NCBI GenBank assembly: GCA_009746045.1
Contig: RPFO01000079.1
Span: 1,206,785-1,270,784, forward strand
DNA from: Mesostigma viride
Lineage: Eukaryota; Streptophyta; Mesostigmatophyceae; Mesostigmatales; Mesostigmataceae
DNA length: 64,000 nucleotides
Direction of reading: 5' to 3'
Within the stretch, counting starts at the first letter, position 1; every line of letters begins with the position of its first letter. The position numbers and the translations under genes are program-made. The notes below the pieces were generated by a model, which was not told the DNA's origin, did not search any database, and worked only from the letters and a program-made list of their open reading frames with translations. Below are positions 41,353-54,143 of the stretch, in pieces.

Positions 41353-41864
41353 TAACTTGCACATGCACCACATGCGCAAGGAGGACACCAAGAGCTTCAC
41401 CAACCACCGTCGAAAGCTTGGCTGTGATGCCAAGGGCAAGGGTGTGGGGGTGTCCATGTTGACACAGTGCATGAAGGCTGACAAGGTCAGGCAGAGATTG
41501 TGCAGGGAGGTGCCACTACCTCCTAGCTAGCGATACCGAGATGAGGGCGCGCAAACGCATCAGCGCCATGCCGCGTGTTGAGTAATTTGCAACTACATTA
41601 CTTGGCATGCTGTGGGTGCACGTGTAAAATGACCTTTCTAGCCATGCATGCGACAGCTGCCAATATTATGTTCAGCAAGCTCCTCCCTATAATAGAAATT
41701 GCGTGAGCATCCACATGGCCACATGTGCATATTGTCAGCTGTGTCTATATCAATGAACTTTTATGTATGTCTCCTGGACGGGTTGTCTTACATCACTCGT
41801 GAATGGTTTCCATGTTTTAGTGAGTCATCTTATTTGAGTTGACCAGATTGTCTCCTTGATATTC
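41353..41864. other. No firm gene
   Basis: A short non-repetitive reading downstream of the microsatellite (MRKEDTKSFTNHRRKLGC) ends at 41530. It is too short to assign. A ccagattgtctccttgatat string at 41846-41865 resembles the PLE outer tail. Confidence 0.3.
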
Positions 41865-41949
41865 CACACTGGCAGTTTCGCATCCATGGGTAAGAATTTG
41901 TAATGGAAACTGGCAGGTATGGCATTGATAGCTCTACCAAATAGAACAT

Positions 41950-42470
41950 GATCGGCCTGAATTTTTGTGGAATGTCTAAAATCATGATGGCTAAGATGCA
42001 TGCAAGTTTCCAGCCTCAACAGAGCACATCTTGTACGGAAACTGCACTGAAATGTGATGAAAAATACGAAAAACGTGCATTTTTGGTAACATTTGTGAGC
42101 AAACTGACATCAAATACCCTCTGATGGTTCTGAATTTTTGTGGAATGTCTAAAATAATGATGGCAAAGATGCATGCAAGTTTCCAGCCTGAACTGAGCAC
42201 ATCTTGTATGGAAACTGCCATGGAATGTGATGAAAAATACGAAAAACGTGCATTTTTGGTAACATTTGTGAGCAAACTGACATCAAATACCCTATGATGG
42301 ACCTGAATTTTTGTGGGATGTCTAGAATAATGATGTTTAAGATGCCTACAAGTTTCCAGCCTCAACCGAGCACAGCTTGTATGGAAACTGCAATGAAATG
42401 TGATGAAAAATACAAAAAACGCACATTTTTGCTAGCATTTGGTGGCATTTTGTTACCAAATGCGGTTGGA
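41950..42470. repeat. 173-bp tandem satellite, three units
   Basis: The phrase cctgaatttttgtggRatgt starts at about 41957, 42130 and 42303. Each unit also contains gtttccagcctYaac, gcacaKcttgta and gaaaaatacRaaaaacg. A more diverged partial unit precedes them (about 41865). Period 173 bp, units very similar. Confidence 0.85.
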
Positions 42471-42756
42471 TGACCATCAGATCTTGTGTACAGTCATTAG
42501 TCATGAGTATCAACTTACTTGCAAACAGCCAGGTCAAGAACTCTTTATTTGCATATTAGAATGTATTTGTTTATATTAAAATCTGGAAAACTGCTAAAAA
42601 TAGAAATGCCAAAAATAGGTCAGCTGAGGTCCGGTAAGTCCGGAAAGTTGCAATCCTTCTACTGGTGTCCTGAACATGCTACCTACCAAGATCTAGCATG
42701 TTTCGACAATATTTGCATCGTACAGGAGTTATAAGGCTGTTTTTTGGCACTTTCAG

Positions 42757-43700
42757 ACCGTTGTGTGCGGAGCATGACGATGGAACGGGCGTAGCACGGC
42801 CAACGGGGGAGGAGACTGAGAGCGCAGTTGATGCGGGGACACCCGTAGGTGATGAAGGGCGGGGGAATAAGAAATCGCACGTGTACGTCAAGGTTAAGGC
42901 CCTGACCGAGAGGGTCAATGCTTTGGAGAACCAACGAAGAATGCCATCCACCCCAGCAAGTGCTGCACCCAGCTCCAGCACTGGCGTTGGCACGGAGCTT
43001 CGCCGGCCCGCTGCGCCTGCCGCGTTGGGGCAACGCGAAAGCTTCAGCGCGGCCCATGGCCAAGTGACAGGACTGCAACCAGCACACCGTCAACAAGAGC
43101 CACGCGCGCGCGCAGTCGCAATGGATGGGCCGAGGCAGCTGGATCGGGAGGGGGAACCGTACGGCGAGCACGGTGTGTACGCGCCGTACGACCAAGGAAT
43201 GCATGCCCAGCCTACTGCCGCTGGCAGGCAAGCGGCCAATGCTTATGTATACCATGCCGGCATGTACGATCCACAGCCTGGCGAAGGGTCGGCAGCTGAT
43301 ACACATCAGCCTTGAGGTCGCGGCACATTGCAACAAACCACCTACGTTGAGAACCCTGAGCCCGTGCAGCATTACAATGACGGCACTTACCGTTATGCCG
43401 CAGCCCCCCCTCTAAGGAGATCTCCAAGGAAGACAAAGCCGAGGCCCCAAATCCCCAAGGCCGCCGGGGAGCAAGACTGGCAACATCATGTGATGAGTGA
43501 TGAGGGAGGAGGTTATGCAGCCAGGGATTCTCATTTCATGGGTCATAGTCATTTTGATGAGCAAGGGACGTGGGCCTACAACGCCCACGTCCGGCCGGCC
43601 CCACAACCAGGCACATGCCCAGGCTCCACCGCGGAAAAGGCCACCCTACTCGCAAGATGTAGACGAGTCGGGGCAACACGATTATTATGGTTCATATTAG
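42757..43700 (+). pseudogene. Unknown coding region with an in-frame TGA
   Basis: After a plausible acceptor (ttggcactttcag at 42756) one frame runs from EHDDGTGVARPTGEE through VKALTERVNALENQRRMP (short coiled coil), then a Gln/Ala/Tyr-rich stretch to DTHQP and a TGA at 43313-43315. The same frame continues beyond it with similar composition (YVENPEPVQHYNDGTYRY, PLRRSPRKTKPRPQIPK). Near 43610 another frame reads APPRKRPPYSQDVDESGQHD and stops at about 43700. I recognise no family. It is either a decaying gene with one stop and one frameshift or one with unrecognised introns. Confidence 0.4.
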
Positions 43701-44029
43701 ATTGGGCATGTATGGTTTTGATACGGCATTTGCTTGGCACCAGATTCTGCATTAAAGAAAGCTGTATGCAAATCATTGTCAGGTAAGTTTAAGCTAATTT
43801 ATACATTATTTTATCTTGCATTTGATATTAAAGAGGCAGAGAGACACAGTTGGCAGATGCAAGTTTGCTAGGCCATGTAATAGGGATTATTGGTCATCCA
43901 TCATATTCATAAATTTTCTTTTATTTATACATGGTTGCATAATACATTAATGTTGCGTTAATACTTTGTGGCACTAAACAACAAAATCATGAAATGCTAG
44001 TGCTATCGTGTCATATTGTCACTATCATG

Positions 44030-44765
44030 CTGTCACGGTGTCACAATGTCACGATGTCACGGTGTCACAATGTCACCTCATGTTAATCAGTGCTTCTGGG
44101 CAATGTAATATCATTGTTGCAACCCCATGGGCGCCACATTACCTTGTGACACCATACAAAATCGTAAAATACTAGCGTTATGGTGCCATCGTGTCACGGT
44201 GTCACGGTGTCACGGTGTCACGGTGTCACGGTGTCACGGTGTCACGGTGTCACGGTGTCACAATGTCACCTCATGTTAATCAGTGCTTCTGGGCAATGTA
44301 ATATCATTGTTGCAACCCCATGGGCGCCACATTACCTTGTGACACCATACAAAATCGTAAAATACTAGCGTTATGGTGCCATCGTGTCACGGTGTCACGG
44401 TGTCACGGTGTCACGGTGTCACGGTGTCACGGTGTCACGGTGTCACAATGTCACCTCATGTTAATCAGTGCTTCTGGGCAATGTAATATCATTGTTGCAA
44501 CCCCATGGGCGCCACATTACCTTGTGACACCATACAAAATCGTAAAATACTAGCGTTATGGTGCCATCGTGTCACGGTGTCACGGTGTCACGGTGTCACA
44601 ATGTCACCTCATGTTAATCAGTGCTTCTGGGCAATGTAATATCATTGTTGCAACCCCATGGGCGCCACATTACCTTGTGACACCATACAAAATCGTAAAA
44701 TACTAGCGTTATGGTGTCACGGTGTCACGGTGTCACGGTGTCACGGTGTCACGGTGTCACAACAT
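44030..44765 (-). repeat. Higher-order array of GGTGTCAC octamers
   Basis: A conserved spacer of about 120 bp (tgtcacctcatgttaatcag through aaatactagcgttatggtg) occurs four times, starting at 44071, 44264, 44449 and 44602. Between spacers lie runs of the octamer ggtgtcac. The unit lengths are 193, 185 and 153 bp, which differ by exactly 8 and 32, so only octamer number varies. Confidence 0.92.
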
Positions 44766-44827
44766 GTTGGGACAATAACCTACATGCTTTGGACTTACGA
44801 GAGGCCCTAAATAACAAAGTTTGAAAA

Positions 44828-46465
44828 ACAAGAAAAAGAGACCTAGAACATCGTGCAAATGGCACTTTAGGGCGGCGTAGCCCGGGCTCGCCTCATGAGC
44901 CGTCAGCAACAGTAACTTAATTGCTACTTAACTTAACGAACTAGAAATGGCCATACAAAACTGGCCAACTAATTCTAACTCATGGAACCGGTCCAGCCCA
45001 AGGCCCACCGTCCCGTAGTACCACTCACATAGCGGCGTTCATTCTCATCTGTTATAAAGAAACTACGTTCAGAGAACACCGATTCTATTCCCACTATTAC
45101 CAATCCACCAACATTTGATTAAAACAATAAGTGGGCAATTACAGAACCCATGAGTGAGCCTGCCACGCTGCACCCATTTCATGATTGATTGTAGTTCTCG
45201 TTACCCAACCCCCCTTTCCTGGTGCTTTATCTCCAAAGCTCCGCCAACCACTTTCGCTCAGTGGCTCCCGAGGCTGCCCTGCCGCAACGGTCACGACCAT
45301 TACAATCGCCGGCGGCTGTAGCGAGCCTCATGCACGATAACCCTTTGCAGGGCCCCCCCAGCCTTCCACCCTCGGCCAGTAAAAGAGGGTGTTGAATGTG
45401 CACGCAAAGACAAGGAAGAAGACGCCTCGTTTAACGATCACGGACCTCCCTCAAAGGCCAGTGCCGCCCTAACGTGACGACAACTTGTAGGACGTCACCC
45501 GATGCCACCATATCTCGATTACTGTCAACGTTGTCACCTGGGGGAGTAACTTTCCATATTTCAGGTTTTAGTTGATGAGCAGGCTCTCATCACACACCCC
45601 AGCGGCCGATAAAGCGCAAGCGCAACTGGGCCGGCCAAAATATTTGGTCCTGCCCGGCCCAGGTCCGTCTGTTAAACTGGCCCCTTAAGTCTCGGTCTGA
45701 ATCGAAATATTGCATAATTCCGGAATTCGTCCCCACCACATTCCCGAGACCTCACGCACCCATAAGAGCGGATGCTGGTAAATATTTTTCTACTTACGCG
45801 AGGGCCGACAGACTTGTCGTCCATCACAATGCCCACTAAAAGTAACCCGACCACCCTTCCTTCGGCAGTCAGCAGTCAGGAACTGCAACCCTGCTGCGAC
45901 ACTCCGCAGCAAAGCGGTAGGCACTGCAGCGTGGCACGGAAATCTTACTCATGGCTTCAGAGTTCCGTACAGGTGCCACGCGCAGGCAAACGCGAAGTAT
46001 TTTCTAGTCTCTCGTCGGCCAAGAACCCAGCTGCGGGGAGAAAACCGACGAGGGTAATTTCAATTTCTTTTTCACAGTCACGTGACTGTTCAAGCTATGT
46101 CAGTCACGCGCCATCTCTAATCGGCCACCGCCAGCCAAAAGGCTGACGCGATTAGGGCAGCATTAAATTTCTTGTAATCCGCCATACCCATACCCCATAC
46201 ATCCGATTACAAGAAAAAGAGACCTAGAACATCGTGCAAATGGCACTTTAGGGCGGCGTAGCCCGGGCTCGCCTCATGAGCCGTCAGCAACAGTAACTTA
46301 ATTGCTACTTAACTTAACGAACTAGAAATGGCCATACAAAACTGGCCAACTAATTCTAACTCATGGAACCGGTCCAGCCCAAGGCCCACCGTCCCGTAGT
46401 ACCACTCACATAGCGGCGTTCATTCTCATCTGTTATAAAGAAACTACGTTCAGAGAACACCGATT
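44828..46465. repeat. Pair of 257-bp direct repeats, 1.1 kb apart
   Basis: 44828-45084 and 46209-46465 read the same throughout (acaagaaaaagagacctaga to agagaacaccgatt). The 1.1 kb between them has no recognisable protein. This resembles a small LTR-flanked non-autonomous element, but the repeats do not show TG...CA ends and no TSD was found. Confidence 0.6.
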
Positions 46466-46899
46466 TGTAGTAGTGTTCTAGTACAAATCCAGACGAGCTT
46501 AGGGCTGCTCCGCCAACTCCAGCGCGGTGAGACGACGGTAGGAGTGACCAGCACCATCCGCGGGCAGCGCACTCTGCGCAGCAGCAGCGTCGGTGGGGCC
46601 AGCCAGGGGCACGGCAGCCATAGGCGGCGGCACAACACTGCCGGAAGAAGACGACGCAGAACCCGTAGACAGCGCGGTCGCCACAGGTTCAACCGGAGGC
46701 GCCACGGAGGTAGGAATAGGGTCGCACGCAGGGGCGACAGGTACCTCGGGCACCGCGACATACTCTCGCATGGCCACAACAGGATTGCGGGGTGACGCGC
46801 CGATGACTCCTGACGTCGCGACAACGTCGCAAGGATGCGCGACATGAGCGCTCGTAGGAGCGCTAGGGGCGCAAACCGACGCCACAGAGGCGCATTAGT

Positions 46900-48897
46900 T
46901 GTGAGGGAGAGAAACGAGCGAACAACGACCACCATGGCCGCTGCGCTGCATGCTCCTAAATACCTCCAATAATCCCGGCATCCATGCGCTGTCGCATTTG
47001 CCAGCAAGCCGCCTAGCTGCATGACGTGCAGTTAGACTGCCAGCAAAATGCAGAGCAAGTCTGTTCGACAGCCACGTGCGAGCCAGCACACCGCACTCTA
47101 CGATCTGCGTATCTAGCTTTGTCAGATGGACTGAACATCATTCCGTCTGGACAATACAAAAGATTCATAACTGCCAAATGCCACGCATGCACCGGAATAT
47201 TGCGCAAGCCACCAAGGCTTTGCGCCCCAAAGTCTTGCGCCTGAACCTAAGTCAGGTCACCTAAGACTGTCACTCTAGAAATTCAGGCCTTTCCGGCGCG
47301 GCGCTCCACACCGGCCCAAGGAACAAAGCCTGCGGCCTACTGAATCGGAACCAACCAAACGTCGGTAACGATTCCGATTACGGCAACCGCGTAACTTCTT
47401 GAGTGCACGGACGTAAATGATCACGGACGTGACAGCTGTCGCGTTTGCGTGCCATTATATCCTAGCCTATCACTTGGAAGGCATATATCCATAGCAATAG
47501 AGTACTCTTGTGTGTGATCCACTGTATTCCCCCCCACTTTTTATAGCTCGAAAATGGGAAGAGCCAAAAAGTAAAAAAAAGAGGATCACATAGGGGAAAA
47601 AAATTCCCACAACAGGACCACGCATGCTTTTCAAATAGGCTAAGCAATAACCTCTTCAGTGCTTTGTCAAGGATAAGCATAATCCTCTTCATGGCTTTTT
47701 TAAGGATAAGCCTAATCCTCTTCATAGCTTTTTAAAGGATAAGCTTAATCCTCTTCCAAGTGCTTGATTCTGCAAGCAGCTTGGGTATATCTCCGGCTCA
47801 GGCTGTCCGAACTGAACCCGCCAAGGGTTGTTCGCTCGTATCGGAAATGATAGGTGTGGTCCTTGACGGCACCACCACCTTCATGACAGGCAGCGCAGCC
47901 AGCCGATTATATTATGAAGATTGCAATAATGCTTCATATGATGAAAGCAATGCCCAAACCATTCATTCCATCACATTTGACAAATTACAATGAATGCCGA
48001 GTTGTGCTGCCGCAACTGTAAGAGTAACTACATATCCTTGAGACCCATCGAAATCACCACAGACCGACCATGACGCCACTGTGGCGCAACAGTGTTTACT
48101 TACGTCATAATCTATATCAACTGTGTGACTCTGCGCTCATGTCCCAGTTACTGGCACACTGGCCGACGACGTACCGGCCCTTTCCCGGGACTGTTCCCGG
48201 GTCAGCAGAACGTTTCTCGTCCACAATGCCAACAACATCCCAACCGGATCAAACCACTGTCAATCCTATCAACCATCGTCATGGCAACGACATGCAACCA
48301 CTCACGGGGGCTGCTCCGGGCTGTTCGAGAAGTTTAACCCCATGAAGACAACAAACTAGTTGTGAGGGAGAGAAACGAGCGAACAACGACCACCATGGCC
48401 GCTGCGCTGCATGCTCCTAAATACCTCCAAAAATCCCGGCATCCATGCGCTGTCGCATTTGCCAGCAAGCCGCCTAGCTGCATGACGTGCAGTTAGACTG
48501 CCAGCAAAATGCAGAGCAAGTCTGTTCGACAGCCACGTGCGAGCCAGCACACCGCACTCTACGATCTGCGTATCTAGCTTTGTCAGATGGACTGAACATC
48601 ATTCCGTCTGGACAATACAAAAGATTCATAACTGCCAAATGTCACGCATGCACCGGAATATTGCGCAAGCCACCAAGGCTTTGCGCCCCAAAGTCTTGCG
48701 CCTGAACCTAAGTCAGGTCACCTAAGACTGTCACTCTATAGAAATTCAGGCCTTTCCGGCGCGGCGCTCCACACCGGCCCAAGGAACAAAGCCTGCGGCC
48801 TACTGAATCGGAACCAACCAAACGTCGGTAACGATTCCGATTACGGCAACCGCGTAACTTCTTGAGTGCACGGACGTAAATGATCACGGACGTGACA
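46900..48897. mobile_element. LTR-flanked non-coding element (TRIM-like)
   Basis: Two direct repeats, 46900-47434 (535 bp) and 48361-48897 (537 bp), begin tgtgagggag and end ggacgtgaca, thus TG...CA. They are almost identical. The 926-bp interior has no recognisable gag or pol. A short TATA-like gacaatacaaaag is present in each repeat. The size and content fit a terminal-repeat element in miniature; the near-identical ends mean it is young. No matching 5-bp TSD was found, so one flank may be rearranged. Confidence 0.6.
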
Positions 48898-49509
48898 CTC
48901 TCTCTCCCCCTCCACTAGGAATCGGGGTTCTTTGAACGGAGTTTCTTCTATACGTGAATGCGGGAACAAGAGGCCGCTGGATGAGCGGCTTATAGGTCGC
49001 AGTGTTTACTCGTAGCTGTTTGGCTATGTAGAGCTTTTGTGATTAGTAGATGCAATATAGTGCATGGTTGAAAAATGAATTAAATAAAATGTGCGTTCCG
49101 CGCTTGGGTTGATTATACCCGGGCGGAACGGGGCGTGAGGTGCAGTGCCCCTGAAAAGAACAACCTACGCATTATTTAATACTAGCCGTGCAGATTCGGG
49201 ATATTCTACCCCCGGTCTGTACGGTTAGCGTCTTACTAGCATCCACTGAACATAAGGGTTTAATGACGTCAGTTAGCTAGGGATAAGGGAGGTTTTGCGA
49301 CTAAAAGCCGCTCTGGCTGGTTTTGTCGGCCTCTTTCTTTGCTCCCCACCCACCCACCCTTGTCTTGGTTGCCTCTAGGGCAACGTACTTCATGAAGGGC
49401 CTTGAACGGCGTGCCTCCGGGCATGTCAATTAGTGTCACATGTATGCTTCCACTTATTGTTTTAATGAAGATGCTGGTTTTTGTGGGAGCTACGTGGGAC
49501 ATGAACTCA
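48898..49509. other. No recognised gene
   Basis: A C/T-rich start (ctctctctccccctcc) is followed by ordinary sequence. The left edge of the putative EnSpm element lies at the end of this stretch, but its exact terminus was not found. Confidence 0.35.
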
Positions 49510-49850
49510 ATTTCTGAGAAAATTCTCAAAACCCCTCAATTTTCTCACCCCTTTGAGAATTTTGGTGAGAAAAGTGAGAAAAATCTCAATTTTTTTCCAC
49601 AAACGCTAGGCAAAAAATCTCACCAGGGTGAGATTTTGGTGAGAAAAAGGGGGGTTTGGTGAGATTTGGGTGAGAAAAAACCCTAAAGTGAGAAAAAAGG
49701 TGAGAATGGGTGAGAAAAAGTGAGAAAAAGTGAGAAAAGTGAGAAGTTTCTCACCAAGAGTATAACACGAGAAAAACCATGAGTCAACATGGTGAGAAAT
49801 TTCTCACCAAGAGTGTAACACGAGAAAAATGATGAGCTTTATTTCATTAA
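49510..49850 (+). repeat. TGAGAAAA array (putative subterminal repeats)
   Basis: Dense copies of gtgagaaa and its complement tttctcac, some paired as gtgagaaatttctcac palindromes. A block of about 52 bp (tttctcaccaagagtRtaac acgagaaaaa) is duplicated at 49746 and 49798. The motif recurs at the right edge of the window. Confidence 0.8.
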
Positions 49851-52800
49851 GTCCTTGACGTGAAAAAAAAAACTCAACCACTTTGATATGCATTATAGCG
49901 CACAAAGGTGCAATATAGGGTTATCAAACAATATAAAACAGCACATCATTCCATAAACAATGCTGTCATCATGCCCAAATTAAATCAAAAGTCATCTTCT
50001 TCAGAACTGCTGTCCGAGGGGTTGCTTGCATCAACATCATCTTCTGATGACATAGTGTCATCCCCACTAGTGTCGCAATAGTTCACAGCTTTACGCTGCC
50101 TTCCACTGGCCCTCTAAGTTGCCATAGGGACCTCCTCAATTACAACGGTGGGCTGGCTAGGTCCAGCATCTGTGGGAGCACCACGCTTGCGGCTGCGCCC
50201 TCGAGCAGGTGCCTTGCCAGCGCGGCGCACCACGTCGCCATCACCTACGTCTGCCGCTGCCACCTTCTTCTTCTTGGACCCCTTCTTCTTGCCTTTCTTC
50301 TTGCCACTAGGCGGTGGCGGTGGCATCGGCTCACCCTCCTCAATCACTTCAAACTGCGGCATGGTGGGGAAATCTGCTGCCACGCTGTGATACACATGGT
50401 TACTGAGGGCAGATTGCGCCTGATGTGCCATGCTCCATGGCAGTTTGGCAGGGATTACCATCATATTTTCGGGAGCATAGCATTCATCGACGACATACCC
50501 AACTGAGCTCACTGCACCTGGCAACACATGGCACGACGACCTGGGGGCCTGTGCGCTGCTGATGACCACCAACCTCTCCTGGGGCAGGTGAGCGACATGA
50601 AGGCGATCAAAAAGCTCCACCTTCAACAACAGCTGCCATTCCCAGCCCCCTCGTGGGTACTCTAACCTGGCCTTCAGAATGTGTGTGATGAAACCAAAGT
50701 CTACACCGCCCGGGCCATGCACCGCAACTCCCGCATTCTTGTGCCGCTTTCCCTGGGATTGGTCCGCAGCCTCCGTGCGGTAGTTGAACCCGTGTATCCT
50801 GACTTTGTGGAAAGAATCCGCGTAGCGCTTCACGCCCCCACACGCCGCTACAATGCCTTGCGGCACAAGCGGCGTCAGGTTTAATGATGCCCATGCAAGC
50901 ACGTTGAACGTTGTGTCAGCACAGCGATCTCGCCTGCATTCAAACAAACGCACACCGATAACCCAGCAAAGAGTATTATTATTAAGTATTGGTTATTAAA
51001 AAAAAAAAACAGATACAACACAGGACGCTTTTACTGGCGGCAAGATCATGGCACCCGGATGGGTAAAACCAAACAAACTAGATATTAATTACTAGGGCTG
51101 GCTTTGTGACGGTAAAACATGATTGCATGGCTAATCCCAAGGCGCCTTTCAATAGAACCAAAGCAGACGGCGTAAGTAGCATTTGCAAAAAACAAGGCTC
51201 ACCAGTAGGCCTCGTCGCCATTCGCAGGGTCGCTGTAATCAGCCTTGGGAAGGGCATCTTCTACCAGCAAATCCCTTGCCGCCGTCATCTCGTCCTCAGA
51301 AAACCGGTACCCGTCTTTCACCGAGCGCTTGCCCAGCTCGATGGTGCGCGACGGATCATTGGTGAGAAGGTCCTACACATAGTGCTTGGTCTTTACCTGC
51401 ATTGGAAAAAAACATGATAAGCACACCAGGCAAAAATACAGAAGGCATTCAATTTAAAGAGCACTTTCCTTGAAAATGAGAGTGAGTAGAAACATCAAAG
51501 TATTACACAAGGAGAGTTTCCATGCTGAATGAAATGAGCCATCATTGCTTCATGTAAATGCAGAATTACAAACTCAAGGTGCTATACATCATGTACACAC
51601 ACAAGAAAGAAGTAAAGACCTTCAAATAAGAAACAACTTACTCCGGTGGCTCGATGCTGGAAGTAGGATAGCAGCGTCAGCACCTCGAAGTTGACGAAGG
51701 ACTGGCCCATGGAGTGCTCAACATTGAGTGCAGACATGTGGCCAGAAACTGCTGTGTTCATGCATCTCTCACCCCACGCCATGGACCTACCGTCAGGGAG
51801 ACCGACATTTGAAATCTGCCCCGCCAAGTGTGTCGCTGCGTGAACCGACCTGGACATTTCGGATGCGGGCAGAACACGCTCAAGTGCAACAATTGACCTC
51901 AACATAGCCCTACCTACCTCGTCTAGTTCGTATTGAGTGAACACCCTACCACTAAAGATTGAGTCCCATGCTGCACTAGTTTCCAAAAAGGCAGCTCTTG
52001 CGTCTGCGTGCAGGCGGCCTCTAAGCAAAACTGGTAAGCGTTTGGAAAACAATTCTAGCTTGTCATGCGTCTTGGCCTTTCTTTCTGGCTTGCCATTGGC
52101 CAGCAGCCCCACAATATCACCCGGGAAGCAGTCGGGCAGGCTGTCCTTCATTCGGCGCTCCAGGGCTGCGTGGGAGACAAAAAAAAAAAAAAAACAGTCA
52201 AACCCCACAAGTGTAAGTCGGTGGCAAGTCTTGATGCAACATGGAGAGTGACAAGTCGAACGTTTACTGTACTGCAATATGCACTGTTCACATTGCACTG
52301 AAAATGTGACAAGAATGCCATCACCATCCACCGACAGTGGCCATGTGTTCAAGGGTGGCCACTCTGATGAGCCCCACTGAAAACAAGGGAGGTCCTGCAC
52401 TGAATATGAGTAGGGTGGCAGGCACTGAACTCACTTGAGCACTTCTCAAAGGAAAAAAGTCTGACCGGGGCTGCTTTCAAAACACGTGCGAAAGGAAAAC
52501 TGAACCACAACCAGAGAAAGAAACATTGCTAAACTAAATAATTGCACTTGAATCAAATACCTAGAAAACAGTTGGGAGAAAAAAGCAAACACTCACCAAT
52601 AACTTCAGCCTTCTCTTGCGAGGTGAGCTGGCAGGGTGGATGCAACCCCCGCCTCCTGGTTGTTGTCTTGATTGTGCCATCCATGGCAGTGGTGGTTGTC
52701 ACGGTCTTCTCCATGTGCAGCTCCGGGTTCAGGTTCATCTCCTTCAGCCGATCCCGAATGGCGTAGGTCAGACCTTCCCCTGGCAGCAGATTTAAGGAAA

Positions 52801-54143
52801 ACAAAGCCATACAAGCGCAAATGCATACCAATGTTAGTAATACTTAATACACACACTGAACCACAGCATGTAATAAATCCTAATGGAATTCTCCTTAAAT
52901 ACAAAATGTTGAAAAGGAAAAAAACAGCGACAAACACTAGTGACACAACACTAGACAGCACCGCACTTACCGCTAGTGGAGTTGGCGACTCGCAAGAGGT
53001 TGTTCGCCCCCAGGTGGAACTCGTCGATCAGGTGCCGTTGGAGGAGTTGAGGCCAGTACGGCAGCCTGCAAAAGGGCTCCGGCTCCCGGCCGTGCTTTCT
53101 GCAGTGCTCCACATAGGTTTGCATCGTCATGTCTGGCGGCGCCTCCTTGTCGTTGCCACCGCGACGGGGGTCATCAGCTGGCAGCAAGGTCTCATGCCCA
53201 AGAAAAACAATGCGCCCTTTGGAAACATAGGTGCCCTTCCAAGCAGGGCCGTGCACAAGGCAGCCGTCGTACCCGGAGTCTGGCATATTTACCATCTTAC
53301 CAAACCCCGGGTAGTCGTGAACAGTAAACAACAGCAGTGCTTGAATCTTTGCCGGGTGGAGCCCACCATGCTCATCATCATCCAACACATCACAAATGTA
53401 AAACCCATCCCACATCTTCACCAGCTCATCTACAATCAGGTCAAGAAAAGTGTGCATATTCTTTGGGGCCTCACCTTTCTTGTTCCCTCCCACCAGAAGC
53501 ACCATTGGGCAGAAATGTATGTTAATGAAGACCCATTCAGGCAGGTGGCAAGATTGCACAGAAACACGGCCAGCTGGAGTGCTGGTCCATGTAGCACCTA
53601 GGACATACTCCATCAAAACAAAGCGCTAAAAAAAGGAAGCGTGGGTCAAGCCGAAACTGAGGGAACATTCTCTTGACGTGCAGCATCGCTCGGGTATCTG
53701 CACGCAATTATACAACAGGGAGGTGGGTAAACGGGATGGCCGAAGTGCGGGCGGCACAACCAAATGTTAAAATATGCAGCAAAAAAATCACCCCAACATA
53801 TGCAGCATGAGTTGGGTGAACCGTATACAGCCAGCCAAAAAGCACGTGCAGAAAAGAAATTGACAAGGACACCTTTTACCTTTAATTCCGTGGACTTTCC
53901 GATTTGGGTCTTCTTCATCTTGTTTGTTTTCAGTTTCTCCAGCATATCGTAATGCCTTGGACATCTCGGGTATCCTAAAAAATCCCCGGAAACGATTTAT
54001 AAGAGGGAAATATCTAACTTGGCGATGGGCCCTTCTTGTTGTTACTGTCTCTCCATCCATTTCTATCTTCGTATTGTTCAAATCTATTGTTTTTACATAC
54101 AGGGCAGGTCTGGACTTCTTTTGTTTTGTATATATATTTTTCA

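Noticed and set aside
40618-41530. Long open frames encoding Thr-His-Pro-Pro or Gly-Trp-Val repeats
   Set aside because: They come from the tetranucleotide tract being open in several frames on both strands; there is no sign of a real gene.
38178-44765. CRISPR array formed by the regularly spaced repeats
   Set aside because: The repeated and spacer parts are both conserved, the repeat is 8 bp, and the window is eukaryotic; it is a higher-order satellite.
46900-48897. 5-bp TSD for the TG...CA direct-repeat pair
   Set aside because: The left flank ttagt and right flank ctctc do not match, so the element is called on its LTR-like repeats alone.
49510-49540. CACTA terminus at the left edge of the EnSpm-type element
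   Set aside because: No CACTA/CACTG string followed by a terminal inverted repeat could be found, so the exact end is left open.
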